From assembly GCA_028283745.1 (NCBI GenBank), contig JAPWJZ010000008.1, forward strand, positions 186,001 to 250,000: DNA of 64,000 nucleotides, in the 5' to 3' direction. Source of the stretch: Micavibrio sp. (GTDB lineage: Bacteria > Pseudomonadota > Alphaproteobacteria > Micavibrionales > UBA2020). The notes beneath the pieces are model-generated. The model saw nothing but the letters and a program-made list of their open reading frames with translations. It did not search any database and was not told where the DNA came from. The position numbers and the translations under genes were made by a program. Positions 32,445 through 41,187 of this stretch are shown here, one piece after another (the first letter of the stretch is position 1; every line of letters starts with the position of its first letter).

Positions 32445-33386
32445 TTAAAGCGTGGCCGCGAATTCTTCAATGTCTTTTGCCGTGCCGACGCTGCGGCCGG
32501 TCAGGTCAGCATCAATGCGCTTCGTCAGGCCGTTCAAAACCTTGCCCGCGCCAAGCTCGATCAGCTCGGTCACGCCCTGTTTTTTCATGTACAGCACAGA
32601 TTCGCGCCAGCGCACCATGCCCGTCACCTGCTCCACCAGAAGCTGGCGGATGCGCGCGGGGTCGGTCACTTCTTCGGCAATTACGTTGGCCACCAGCGCA
32701 ACAGACGGCGCGTTAATCTGCACGTCGCCCAGCGCCGTTGCCATCACATCCGCCGCAGGCTGCATCAGCGCGCAGTGGAAGGGGGCGGAAACGGGCAGCA
32801 GAATGGCGCGCTTTGCGCCCTTCGCGGTTGCAAGGGCAATCGCCTTGTCGACGGCGGCCTTGTGGCCTGAAATCACGATCTGGCCGAACGAGTTATCATT
32901 CGCGGCTGCGACGATGTCGGCACCCGACGCTTCTTTCACAATTGCCTGCACATCCGGCATTTCAAGGCCCAGAATAGCCGCCATCGCGCCAATGCCGACC
33001 GGCACGGCTTTCTGCATCGCCTGACCGCGCGTTTTCAGCAGGCGCGCAGCATCCGCAAGGTTGAAGGAACCGGCAGCGGTGAGGGCGGAATATTCGCCCA
33101 GCGAATGGCCCGCCACGAACTTGCAGACGGAAGGGGTCAAAAGCCCGCCATTGGCCTGCTGCAGAATGCGGGCGACGGCAACCGAAACGGCCATCAGCGC
33201 GGGCTGGGTATTTTCGGTCAGGTTTAGCTCCGTATCCGGCCCTTCGAACATCATCTTCGACAGGTTTTGCGACAGCGCGTCATCCACTTCCTGAAAGACC
33301 TGTTTCGCGACGGGGAAAGCTTCCGCCAGCTCCTTGCCCATGCCGACCGACTGGCTGCCCTGACCCGGGAATACAAATGCTTTCAT
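32445..33386 (-). CDS. fabD: Malonyl CoA-acyl carrier protein transacylase
   Basis: FabD loads malonate on ACP. The 313-residue product starts MKAFVFPGQGSQSVGMGKEL and has the nucleophile Ser in GHSLGEYSAL and the catalytic His in SAPFHCALM. The start ATG at 33386 is chosen because the FPGQGSQ signature follows directly; an in-frame reading to 33485 is not conserved. It is the first gene of the fabD-fabG pair. Confidence 0.96.
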   Translation of the reverse strand: MKAFVFPGQGSQSVGMGKELAEAFPVAKQVFQEVDDALSQNLSKMMFEGPDTELNLTENTQPALMAVSVAVARILQQANGGLLTPSVCKFVAGHSLGEYSALTAAGSFNLADAARLLKTRGQAMQKAVPVGIGAMAAILGLEMPDVQAIVKEASGADIVAAANDNSFGQIVISGHKAAVDKAIALATAKGAKRAILLPVSAPFHCALMQPAADVMATALGDVQINAPSVALVANVIAEEVTDPARIRQLLVEQVTGMVRWRESVLYMKKQGVTELIELGAGKVLNGLTKRIDADLTGRSVGTAKDIEEFAATL

Positions 33387-33612
33387 GGTGATGATCCGAT
33401 CCTTGTAACGTGATGCCGATATATAACGGCCTTTACTTAACAAGGAAGCGGCGGCGGGGCAAGCGCGGCCATGTTGACATAACACCCGCGCTTGGATCTA
33501 TTGCATTATCATAGAGATATGAAGCCATTAAGAAAATGGAAAGCCACTACCTTGTAGAATTATGATATTAATTAAGCATCTAGACTGTTCAGGTTTTTAC
33601 AAGGGGCCGGAT

Positions 33613-33846
33613 ATGGACGTTATTGAAAAGAACGAACAGACCGTTACCGTGCGCATGACGCAGGAGCAATTCATGCAATTGCGCAAAATATCCGGCAATC
33701 TGATGCAGGAATATCCAATTCTGAAGGCGCCAGATGTTAGCAGAAAAGATATAGTGAACATTAATGATGGCTTGTATGACCTTTTTGACATCGTTTTAGC
33801 CGATAGGCGCGCCCGTGCAGCCGCCGATGGTGCTGAAAAGGTATGA
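33613..33846 (+). CDS. Small hypothetical protein, first gene of a three-gene cassette
   Basis: The 77-residue product starts MDVIEKNEQTVTVRMTQEQF, preceded by AAGGGG. Its pattern E-x-[TS]-V-T-[VI]-x-[MF]-T-x-x-[QE]-F-x-x-L-[RK] recurs at the start of the third gene of the cassette, so the two are probably related. No known family recognised. The DNA is more AT-rich than the neighbouring fab and ribosomal genes. Its stop overlaps the next start by 4 bp. Confidence 0.55.
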   Translation: MDVIEKNEQTVTVRMTQEQFMQLRKISGNLMQEYPILKAPDVSRKDIVNINDGLYDLFDIVLADRRARAAADGAEKV

Positions 33847-34343
33847 AGAAGCTAACACGCGGCGACATTGAAAACCTTATCTGCGACATTGCCGAAAAGT
33901 GCTATCAGAAGCATGTATTGGAAGCAGGCGAGTTTTTTGATGCAACCTTGGGCCCGCCCAAATTGCTCCAAACGATAGCAGATTTTGAAGATGAAATTCG
34001 GCGCACGTTATTTGATAGAAATACACGCGTGCTGGATTTTCCCGGGAAGATGCGCCAAGTCTATTACAATGATTTTTCTAATACACTTGTCATTCTTACG
34101 CCGGAAGATGGCAAAATTGGAACGTGTTACAGGCCTTATATTGATAGCCAGGAAGACCCTGCGGGCCCCAAGCCGCGCCTCTGCACTAATTTCAAAAGAA
34201 TCGAAGCTGAGTATGAGGGCATAACGGGTAAACCGCCACCGCCGCGCCGCGGTGGCGTTTTTGAGCTGAATCCCGATATGGAGCGCGGACCGGCACCGGC
34301 AAAGAAGCTGCGTAATAACGTTAGAAATGGCAATCAATCATGA
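33843..34343 (+). CDS. Hypothetical protein, middle gene of a three-gene cassette
   Basis: The 166-residue product is soluble and of no family I recognise. It starts MKKLTRGDIENLICDIAEKC, has FFDATLGPPKLL and DFPGKMRQVYYNDFSNTLVI, and ends in a Pro/Arg-rich tail. ATGA overlaps link it to both neighbours, indicating one translationally coupled operon. The AT-rich composition and lack of conserved neighbours suggest an acquired module. Confidence 0.6.
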   Translation: MKKLTRGDIENLICDIAEKCYQKHVLEAGEFFDATLGPPKLLQTIADFEDEIRRTLFDRNTRVLDFPGKMRQVYYNDFSNTLVILTPEDGKIGTCYRPYIDSQEDPAGPKPRLCTNFKRIEAEYEGITGKPPPPRRGGVFELNPDMERGPAPAKKLRNNVRNGNQS

Positions 34344-34522
34344 AGTTGCGTGCGCACGACGAGGAAAGTGTAACCATTGCATTTACCGCAGCAGAGTTTG
34401 CGCTGCTGAAGCATATGGTGATATTGGCTGACGCACAGTATGGTCGCCTCGATGAAACCATTCTTGACTTAGACCAGGCTGATTTACGCACGCTGGCGGG
34501 GATTATCGGGGAAATCGGCTAG
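34340..34522 (+). CDS. Small hypothetical protein, last gene of a three-gene cassette
   Basis: The 60-residue product starts MKLRAHDEESVTIAFTAAEF and continues with a helical region LKHMVILADAQYG. It resembles the first gene of the cassette over its N-terminal 25 residues. It overlaps the middle gene by 4 bp. Function unknown. Confidence 0.5.
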   Translation: MKLRAHDEESVTIAFTAAEFALLKHMVILADAQYGRLDETILDLDQADLRTLAGIIGEIG

Positions 34523-34529
34523 AAACAGC

Positions 34530-34967
34530 TTACTTCCCGAACCGCACGGCCTTCAGGGGCTTTACGGCGTTGTGGAGGCCTTGGCACAGTTCAGCCACGA
34601 CTTCGGCGCCGGTGAGTTTGCCTTCGCGCCTCGCGATGTCATTGAACATCTGCTTTACCTCGGCATCATCCAGCTTGTGCCCGCGTATATAATAGTCTTC
34701 GGTGCCGTCGGCGCGGTGGACGGCGGGGGCGCCGTCGCGGTGGCATTCGCCGTTCTCAAAATATTCCCAGCCGCCGTCTTTATGCTCTACGGCGGGGGCG
34801 CCGATGCGGTGCAGCTTGCCGTGGATGTACCAGCCCTTGTCGCCGTCGGCCGTCAACATCGCGGGCAAATCGCCTTCGCGGTGGTATTCCTCGTTATCGT
34901 CTACATAAAAGCTGTTGCCGAAATCGACATAGGGGCCGCCGGCCTTGCGTGTTGCGAAAAATGACAT
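34530..34967 (-). CDS. Short-repeat (HR-x-GAPA) protein with C-terminal KPLKAVRFGK tail
   Basis: The 145-residue product has about three tandem units of the type WYIHGKLHRIGAPAVEHKDG and YFENGECHRDGAPAVHRADG, a MORN-like repeat seen in scattered bacterial, phage and giant-virus proteins. A short helical region follows and then the tail LHNAVKPLKAVRFGK, the shared C-terminal motif. It has no signal peptide. The ATG at 34967 (GGGGGA ribosome site) is preferred over an upstream in-frame start at 35048. Confidence 0.72.
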   Translation of the reverse strand: MSFFATRKAGGPYVDFGNSFYVDDNEEYHREGDLPAMLTADGDKGWYIHGKLHRIGAPAVEHKDGGWEYFENGECHRDGAPAVHRADGTEDYYIRGHKLDDAEVKQMFNDIARREGKLTGAEVVAELCQGLHNAVKPLKAVRFGK

Positions 34968-35282
34968 TTTCCATCCCCCTTCCTGTCGTGCCCGGAATCG
35001 CCGGTGCATGCTGAATTGACAGTAACAATATAACATTATGGCAACCAAAACAACAATAAAGTTACTTGTACCCCATTTTTCGGGCAGGAAGCCACCTTTT
35101 CCCTAACTTTCCGGCCCTGCAGCTCTGAAATTCCTTGTACAAGCCACGGGAATCCTTCTATAACCACCGCTACGTAAACCCGCCGCGTCTTGTTTTAGGG
35201 CGCGGCTCCGGTTTGTGCGGCTGATGCTTCAAAAGGTTTGAAGCGCACAGCGGCAAGCCACCTATCAACCAAGGGATGTCAA
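34968..35282. other. Intergenic region upstream of rpsF
   Basis: This 315-bp stretch between divergent genes holds no gene. It ends with a structured leader for the S6-S18 operon. A GC-rich inverted repeat GCCGCG/CGCGGC (near 35182-35206) comes just before the hairpin annotated separately. Confidence 0.5.
35215..35248 (+). promoter_or_regulatory. Hairpin in the rpsF leader
   Basis: GTGC, a 7-base bulge, GCTTCAAA, a 3-base loop, TTTGAAGC and GCAC form a bulged hairpin ending 34 bp ahead of the rpsF start. S6-S18 operons in many bacteria carry a leader element that binds the S6:S18 complex; the position fits but I cannot confirm the consensus. Confidence 0.35.
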
Positions 35283-35759
35283 ATGCCTCTCTACGAAACC
35301 GTGTTTATCGCACGGCAGGATATTTCCGCGAAAGCTGCGGAAGATCTCGCCAAAGCCTTCGGCAAAATTGTCAACGACAATGGCGGCGAAGTGAAGAAAA
35401 CCGAAAGCTGGGGTCTCCGTAACCTCGCTTACAAAATCAAGAAAAACCGCAAAGGCCACTACACGCTGCTGCACATCGAAGGCCCTGCCTCCTCGATCAT
35501 CGAAATGGAACGCAACATGAAGCTGAACGAAGACGTTCTGCGCCACATGACCGTTCGCATCGAAAAACTGCCGGAAGGCCCCTCTGCGGTCCTCAAGCAT
35601 TCCGACGATGACCGCGAAGAAGGCGGCTTTGGCGGCCGTGAAGAGCGCGGCGGCTTCCGCGGCGACCGCGGCGGCGACCGTGGCTATCGCCCGAAACGCG
35701 AATACAACAATGACCGCGGCGCAGATGCTGCCCCGGCTGCAGTAGAAGGAGCTGAATAA
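35283..35759 (+). CDS. rpsF: 30S ribosomal protein S6
   Basis: S6 binds S18 and helix 22-23 of 16S rRNA. The 158-residue product starts [20 protein letters not shown] and has the S6 core ([33 protein letters not shown]). The C-terminus is extended and Arg/Gly/Asp-rich ([18 protein letters not shown]), common in Alphaproteobacteria. rpsR overlaps its stop (TAATG). Confidence 0.96.
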   Translation: MPLYETVFIARQDISAKAAEDLAKAFGKIVNDNGGEVKKTESWGLRNLAYKIKKNRKGHYTLLHIEGPASSIIEMERNMKLNEDVLRHMTVRIEKLPEGPSAVLKHSDDDREEGGFGGREERGGFRGDRGGDRGYRPKREYNNDRGADAAPAAVEGAE

Positions 35760-36061
35760 TGGCTTTCGGCGAAAAAAAATCGTTTGGCGATCGTAAACCC
35801 AGCGGCGAAGGCCGTCCCACCGGCGGTGCCGGCGGCGGACGTCGCCCGTTCTTCAAGCGTCGCAAGACCTGCCCCTTCTCGGGCAAGAACGCCCCCGCGA
35901 TCGACTACAAAGATCCCAAGATGCTCGGCCGCTACATTTCCGAGCGCGGCAAGATCGTCCCGTCCCGCATCACCGCCGTATCGCAAAAAGCGCAACGCAA
36001 ACTGGCCCGCGAAATCAAGCGCGCCCGTTTCCTCGCGCTGATGCCCTACGTCGCGAACTAA
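35759..36061 (+). CDS. rpsR: 30S ribosomal protein S18
   Basis: The 100-residue product has an extended Gly-rich N-terminus and the S18 core [24 protein letters not shown] and [18 protein letters not shown]. The start ATG overlaps the rpsF stop, so translation is coupled. S18 forms a pair with S6 on the platform of the 30S subunit. Confidence 0.96.
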   Translation: MAFGEKKSFGDRKPSGEGRPTGGAGGGRRPFFKRRKTCPFSGKNAPAIDYKDPKMLGRYISERGKIVPSRITAVSQKAQRKLAREIKRARFLALMPYVAN

Positions 36062-36075
36062 GGAGTTAAACCAAC

Positions 36076-36702
36076 ATGCAAGTTATTTTGCTCGAACGCG
36101 TCGAAAGCCTCGGCCAGATGGGTGACGTTGTCACCGTGAAGCCCGGCTACGCCCGCAACTTCCTCCTCCCCAACCAGAAAGCGCTGCGCGCCACGAAAGA
36201 CAACGTGGCTTTCTTTGAAACGCAGAAGAAAACCCTGGTGGCGGACAACCTGAAGCGTAAAGAAGAGGCTGAAAAAGTCGGCAAGAAGATGGACGGCATC
36301 AAGACCGCCATCATCCGCCAGGCTTCCGAAGCCGGCCAGCTTTACGGTTCCGTCTCGGCCCGCGACATCGCGGACGCCGTGATCGAAAAAGGCTTCAAGG
36401 TCGACCGCAGCCAGGTCCGCATGGACCGCGCCTACAAGCTGCTCGGCCTCTACCCCGTTAAAGTCACGCTCCACCCGGAAGTTGTGGTCGAAGTGACCAT
36501 CAACATCGCCCGCTCTGCGGAAGAGGCGAAAATCCAGGAAGAGCGCGGCGAAGCCCTCATCATGAAACGCGATGACGAAATCATGGCCGAGGAAAAAGCA
36601 GCCCGCGCAGCGAAAGCCGTTGCGGCGCTTGAAGCCCAGGAAGCTGCTGCAAAAGCCGCTGCCGAAGCTGAAGCGGCTCCCGCTGAAGAAGCTGCCGCTT
36701 AA
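36076..36702 (+). CDS. rplI: 50S ribosomal protein L9
   Basis: L9 binds 23S rRNA near the L1 stalk. The 208-residue product has the N-terminal MQVILLERVESLGQMGDVVT and the KPGYARNFLLPN signature, the long connecting helix, and the C-terminal domain. It is longer than the usual 150 residues because of an Ala/Glu/Lys-rich tail (AKAVAALEAQEAAAKAAAEA). It lies 14 bp after rpsR. Confidence 0.96.
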   Translation: MQVILLERVESLGQMGDVVTVKPGYARNFLLPNQKALRATKDNVAFFETQKKTLVADNLKRKEEAEKVGKKMDGIKTAIIRQASEAGQLYGSVSARDIADAVIEKGFKVDRSQVRMDRAYKLLGLYPVKVTLHPEVVVEVTINIARSAEEAKIQEERGEALIMKRDDEIMAEEKAARAAKAVAALEAQEAAAKAAAEAEAAPAEEAAA

Positions 36703-36727
36703 CCGCGACGCTTCCGACAAGACAAAT

Positions 36728-36763
36728 AAAAGCCGCCCGCGCCGTCAAGGCCGGGCGGTTTTT
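36728..36763 (+). terminator. Rho-independent terminator after rplI
   Basis: The GCCGCCCG/CGGGCGG stem, flanked by A and T runs, lies about 25 bp after the rplI stop. Confidence 0.8.
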
Positions 36764-36942
36764 CTTTTCCGGCGGCCTTTACCCTCATTGAACGGAGGTA
36801 TTCGAGGGTCGCTTAAAAAAACGCGTTTTCTGAATCCTGCCGGCGGCGGTCGTCAAAGCCGTAGCCTTGCGCTTTCCTGGTAAAAAATGGCAATGGCCTT
36901 TGAAAAATATACCAATGTAAATCAACGTGTTATCTGCTTTAT

Positions 36943-36972
36943 TTGACAGAATATAGATCTTTTTATTAAGAT
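36943..36972 (+). promoter_or_regulatory. Candidate promoter
   Basis: TTGACA, an 18-bp AT-rich spacer and TAAGAT lie 32 bp ahead of the GTG at 37004. Confidence 0.45.
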
Positions 36973-37003
36973 GATAGCAGCCGTAACAACCTGAAAGACC
37001 ATC

Positions 37004-37528
37004 GTGAACAGCACCCTACGCAAGCTTGCCGTTATTTTCGCCGCCTCGAGCGCTCTTGCCGGCCCTGCCTTGGCCGCACCACAAAGCCTTGCCAGCCCGC
37101 TGAATCCGATGAGCCCCAATTACATCCTCAAAAGCAGCCACAGCATGCTGGACAGCAAAGGCGGCACCGTGGAAGAAAAGCCGAAATTGTTCACGGCCGA
37201 GCATCAGGTCATTCTCGACGGGCTTATTACCGACCCCTCGAAACAGCCGGATGACCTGCGCCCGCACCTGCCGCCGTCCTATTCTACTGATGTGCGCGAA
37301 AACGAGATCAAATATTTGAACGGCTGCCGCGACGACATGAAACTTGCCAATACCTATAATGCTACCGCCATCAAGACCTGCATGCGCAGCGAATGGGAAA
37401 GCAACGCGAAGATCTACGCCTACAGTGCCGTTCCTCTTGCCTTGCTGATTGCGGGCGGCCTTGCCTTCACGGCGACGCGGGCAGCTAGCCGTGACGCGCA
37501 AAAACTAAAAACCTCGCGTTATGGATAA
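37004..37528 (+). CDS. Hypothetical exported protein with C-terminal membrane segment
   Basis: The 174-residue product has a signal peptide (KLAVIFAASSALAGPALAAP), a polar middle with two cysteines (NGCRDDMKLANTYNATAIKT then C) likely to form a disulphide, and a C-terminal transmembrane helix (AVPLALLIAGGLAFTATRAA). It should be anchored in the inner membrane facing the periplasm. It starts with GTG, shown by the promoter and signal peptide. No family recognised. Confidence 0.65.
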   Translation: MNSTLRKLAVIFAASSALAGPALAAPQSLASPLNPMSPNYILKSSHSMLDSKGGTVEEKPKLFTAEHQVILDGLITDPSKQPDDLRPHLPPSYSTDVRENEIKYLNGCRDDMKLANTYNATAIKTCMRSEWESNAKIYAYSAVPLALLIAGGLAFTATRAASRDAQKLKTSRYG

Positions 37529-37633
37529 GTCGGCGCTGTTTTCTTGAAAATTTATAGAGCTGTTGACCTGCTATTCAGAAAGTACAGGCCGGAATCAATC
37601 GAAATTCGCCGCTTGTTCTGCTAGTTTAAAGCC

Positions 37634-39139
37634 ATGACAGCCGATGCCGTAAAACTCTCCGATCTTGCCAACGCGCACGCCAATGGCGATGCCGAATACC
37701 GCGTCATGCCGAACAACGCGGAGGTCGAGCAGGCATTGCTCGGCGCGCTGCTGGTCAATAACAAGTCCATCGAGAAAGTTTCGGAATTTTTGAAGGCGGA
37801 GCATTTTTACAGCCCCGTGCATGGCCGCATCTACCACGCGCTGTCGACGTTTATCGAGCGCGGGCAGGATGCCAGCCCCATCACGCTGAAAAGCTTCTTT
37901 GAAAAAGACCAGGACTTAAGCCAGGTCGGCGGCTCGCAATATCTGGCGGATCTTGCAGGGCACGTGATTTCCGTCATCAACGTCGAGGATTACGGGCGCA
38001 CGGTTTATGAACTGCATCTGCGCCGCGCGCTTGTGACGCTGGGCGAAGACACCGTCAATTCAGCCTATGACCTGAAGGTGGAGGAAACCGCGCAGCAGCA
38101 GATTGAAGTTGTCGAACAGCGGCTGTTCGGCCTTGCCACGGCGGGCGATTATAAAGGCGGCTTCGTGCATATCGGCCGTTCGCTCACCAATACCATTACT
38201 TTTGCGCAGCAGGCCTACCAGCGTGAAGGCGCGATTACCGGCGTCACCACCGGCCTTGTCGATATCGACCGCAAGCTTGGCGGCTTTCAAAATTCAGACC
38301 TGCTCATTCTCGCGGGTCGTCCGTCCATGGGTAAAACGGCGCTGGCCACCAACATGGCCTTCCGCGCCGCGCGTGCGCACTATGAATCCGGCGGCAAGGA
38401 AGGCGCGGTTGTCGGCTTCTTCTCCCTCGAGATGTCGGCAGAACAGCTGGCCGCCCGTATTCTGGCCGACTGTGTTTCCATTTCGTCCGACCGCATCCGC
38501 CGCGGCGAAGTGAGCGATACGGATTTCCACAAGTTCGTGTCCGAAAGCCAGACCATTTCGCAAATGCCGCTGTTCATCGATGATACGGCGGGCTTGACCA
38601 TTTCGGCGCTTCGCACCCGCGCGCGCCGCCTGAAGCGCCAGCATAACCTTGGCCTGCTGGTGATTGACTATTTGCAGCTCGTCTCCGGCTCCGGCCGCGG
38701 CGGGGAAGCCAACCGCGTGCAGGAAATTTCCGAGATTACGCGCGGCCTGAAGCAGATCGCCAAGGAACTGCAAATTCCCGTGTTGGCGCTGTCCCAGCTG
38801 TCCCGCGCGGTTGAAGCGCGCGACAACAAGCGTCCGCAGCTGTCCGACCTTCGTGAATCGGGCTCGATCGAGCAGGACGCGGACGTTGTCATGTTCGTCT
38901 ACCGCGAGGAATATTACCTCGAGCGCGAGCAGCCCGGCCGCGGCGCCAACCAGTCCGAAGAAAAATTCAACGAAGACCACGCGAACTGGGTGCAGCGCCT
39001 TGAAGCCTGCCATAACGTCGCCGAATGCATCATCGCCAAGCAGCGTCACGGCCCGATCGGCACGGTGAAAATGCAATTCGAGGGCGAGTTCACGCGCTTC
39101 AGCAACCTTGCGAATTACACCGTCGAAAACCATGAATGA
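37634..39139 (+). CDS. dnaB: Replicative DNA helicase
   Basis: DnaB unwinds DNA ahead of the replisome. The 501-residue product has the N-terminal DnaG-interacting helical domain (EVEQALLGALLVNNKSIEKV) and the RecA-like domain with Walker A GRPSMGKTALATNM, the Walker B region LLVIDYLQLVSG and DLRESGSIEQDADVVMF. There is no intein. Its stop overlaps the alr start by 8 bp. Confidence 0.97.
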   Translation: MTADAVKLSDLANAHANGDAEYRVMPNNAEVEQALLGALLVNNKSIEKVSEFLKAEHFYSPVHGRIYHALSTFIERGQDASPITLKSFFEKDQDLSQVGGSQYLADLAGHVISVINVEDYGRTVYELHLRRALVTLGEDTVNSAYDLKVEETAQQQIEVVEQRLFGLATAGDYKGGFVHIGRSLTNTITFAQQAYQREGAITGVTTGLVDIDRKLGGFQNSDLLILAGRPSMGKTALATNMAFRAARAHYESGGKEGAVVGFFSLEMSAEQLAARILADCVSISSDRIRRGEVSDTDFHKFVSESQTISQMPLFIDDTAGLTISALRTRARRLKRQHNLGLLVIDYLQLVSGSGRGGEANRVQEISEITRGLKQIAKELQIPVLALSQLSRAVEARDNKRPQLSDLRESGSIEQDADVVMFVYREEYYLEREQPGRGANQSEEKFNEDHANWVQRLEACHNVAECIIAKQRHGPIGTVKMQFEGEFTRFSNLANYTVENHE

Positions 39140-40256
39140 TGCCGCGCTTGCGCTCTCGACGCTCGAGGTGCATCTCGACCGCGTCGCCCGCAATTATTTA
39201 TATCTCCGCAAAAAACTCAAAATCGGGGCCGATTGCGCCGCGGTCGTGAAGGCGGATGCCTATGGCCTTGGTGCCGCCGAAGTCGCCGCCGCGCTGTATG
39301 CGCAGGAATGCCGGCATTTCTTCACCGCGCACGCGAGCGAAGCGGAAGCGGTTGCCGCAGCACTGCCGCCTGCGGGTGCGCCTGATAGCGCGGTGATTTA
39401 CGTCCTGAACGGCCCGCATGGCATGGCGGCCGCGGACTGGCAGCAAAAAGGTTTTATCCCCGTCCTCAACAGCCTGGGGGATATTGAGCTGTGGGCGGCA
39501 GCTGCCGCAGCGGCGGGCAAGCGTTTGCCTTGTATTATCCACATTGATACCGGCATGAACCGTTTAGGGCTTACGGCGCTTGATGTGACGCAGCTGGCGG
39601 AAAAACGCACGGCGTTGCTGCAGGGGCTGGATGTACGCTATGTCATGAGCCACCTTGCCTGCGCCGATGAACCCGGCCACGCCATGAACCTGCAGCAGCT
39701 TGCCGCCTTCCGCCAGTTGACAGCGGCGGTCGGCCAGGCCTTCCGCTATAGCTTCGCCAATTCGGCGGGGATATTTTTGGGGGCGGATTACCATTTTGAC
39801 CTCGCGCGTCCCGGCTGCGCGCTTTATGGAATTCAGCCCTATGAAGGCGCTGCCAACCCCATGCACGGCACCGTTACGCTGAAAGCCAAAATCGTCCAGA
39901 CCCGCGTGGTGGGGGCGGCCTCCACCGTTGGCTACGGCGCGGGTTATGCGGCGGCAGCGGGTGATAATTTAGCAACAATTTCAATTGGATATGCCGATGG
40001 TTACCTGCGCAGCGCCACCGGCCGCGGCAAGGTTTTTGTGGGCGGCCAGGCCTGCCCCGTGGTGGGCCGCGTGTCGATGGATTCAGTGGTGATTGCGACG
40101 GGGCACTTAAGCCAGCCCGCCAAAACGGGCGATTACGCCGAAATCATCGGCCCCCACCAAACGGTGGATGAAGTGGCAGCGCAGGCTGGCACGATTGGGT
40201 ATGAAATCCTGACCAGCCTTGGTAAAAGATATAAGCGAATTTATACGGGATTATAA
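39132..40256 (+). CDS. alr: Alanine racemase
   Basis: The PLP enzyme makes D-alanine for peptidoglycan. The 374-residue product has the PLP lysine in AVVKADAYGLGA and the catalytic Tyr region in TVGYGAGY, plus GRVSMDSVVI. The start ATG at 39132 overlaps the end of dnaB, the usual alphaproteobacterial order rplI-dnaB-alr. radA, which often follows, is not here. Confidence 0.96.
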   Translation: MNDAALALSTLEVHLDRVARNYLYLRKKLKIGADCAAVVKADAYGLGAAEVAAALYAQECRHFFTAHASEAEAVAAALPPAGAPDSAVIYVLNGPHGMAAADWQQKGFIPVLNSLGDIELWAAAAAAAGKRLPCIIHIDTGMNRLGLTALDVTQLAEKRTALLQGLDVRYVMSHLACADEPGHAMNLQQLAAFRQLTAAVGQAFRYSFANSAGIFLGADYHFDLARPGCALYGIQPYEGAANPMHGTVTLKAKIVQTRVVGAASTVGYGAGYAAAAGDNLATISIGYADGYLRSATGRGKVFVGGQACPVVGRVSMDSVVIATGHLSQPAKTGDYAEIIGPHQTVDEVAAQAGTIGYEILTSLGKRYKRIYTGL

Positions 40257-40324
40257 TATATAACTCCCTATATAACCCGGTACTTGATGACCCGCGCAGG
40301 AACAAAGCCCTCAGGAACAAAGCG

Positions 40325-41185
40325 ATGACGATGAGCCCGACAAGCGCCGAAAAGGCACCGACCGAAAAACCCGATGATGATCGCGCCGTGAAAAAAGCGT
40401 TTTCACCGCTGGATATTCTGCAGGCGCTGGGCGCTGCCGTCATGGGCTTCTTTGGCGCGGTTGGCCGCCTTGCGCAATTCACCGCTCTTGGCGTGTACCA
40501 CTGCTTCACGCCGCCGTTCTACCCGCGCCTGCTGGGCCGCCAGCTGGTGGACATCGGTTATTATTCGCTGCCCGTCGTGGGCATGACGGCGCTTTTCACC
40601 GGCATGGTGCTGGCGCTGCAAAGCTATACCGGTTTCTCCCGCTTCTCCGCCGAAGGGGCTGTTGCCACCGTCGTCGTCCTGTCGGTCACGCGCGAACTGG
40701 CGCCCGTGCTGGCTGGCCTTATGGTTGCGGGCCGCATTGGCGCTTCTATCGCCGCTGAAACCGGCACCATGCGCGTGACGGAACAGATTGACGCGCTGAC
40801 CACGCTTTCCACAAACCCCTTCAAATACCTTGTTGCGCCGCGCCTGATTGCCGGTACGCTCATGCTGCCCGTGCTGGTGCTGCTGGCCGACATCATCGGC
40901 GTTTTCGGCGGCTACCTTGTGGGCGTGTACAAACTGAATTTCGCGCCGGAAAATTACCTGCTGAAAACGTGGGAATACCTTACGTTTGAAGACGTGGCAT
41001 CGGGCCTCTGGAAGGCTTCCGCCTTCGGCTTTATCGTCACGCTCATGGGCTGCTACCACGGTTATAATTCCAAGCGCGGGGCGCAGGGCGTGGGTTCTGC
41101 CACCACCAACGCGGTGGTCTCGGCCTCCATCCTTATCCTTATCACCAACTACTTCCTCACCCAGTTCTTCTTTGCGGGTAAATAA
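40325..41185 (+). CDS. mlaE: MlaE-type ABC transporter permease
   Basis: The 286-residue membrane protein is the permease of the Mla phospholipid transport system of the outer membrane. Typical segments are LLGRQLVDIGYYSLPVVGMT, VLSVTRELAPVLAGLMVAGR and the Glu-rich ETGTMRVTEQIDAL loop. About five transmembrane helices are visible. mlaF follows after 2 bp. The usual MCE (MlaD) gene is not adjacent. Confidence 0.93.
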   Translation: MTMSPTSAEKAPTEKPDDDRAVKKAFSPLDILQALGAAVMGFFGAVGRLAQFTALGVYHCFTPPFYPRLLGRQLVDIGYYSLPVVGMTALFTGMVLALQSYTGFSRFSAEGAVATVVVLSVTRELAPVLAGLMVAGRIGASIAAETGTMRVTEQIDALTTLSTNPFKYLVAPRLIAGTLMLPVLVLLADIIGVFGGYLVGVYKLNFAPENYLLKTWEYLTFEDVASGLWKASAFGFIVTLMGCYHGYNSKRGAQGVGSATTNAVVSASILILITNYFLTQFFFAGK

Positions 41186-41187
41186 CC

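Larger units (their letters stand above)
36703..37003. other. Intergenic region with terminator and promoter
   Basis: This 301-bp stretch carries the rplI terminator and a promoter for the gene at 37004. I see no gene in the remaining sequence. Confidence 0.6.
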
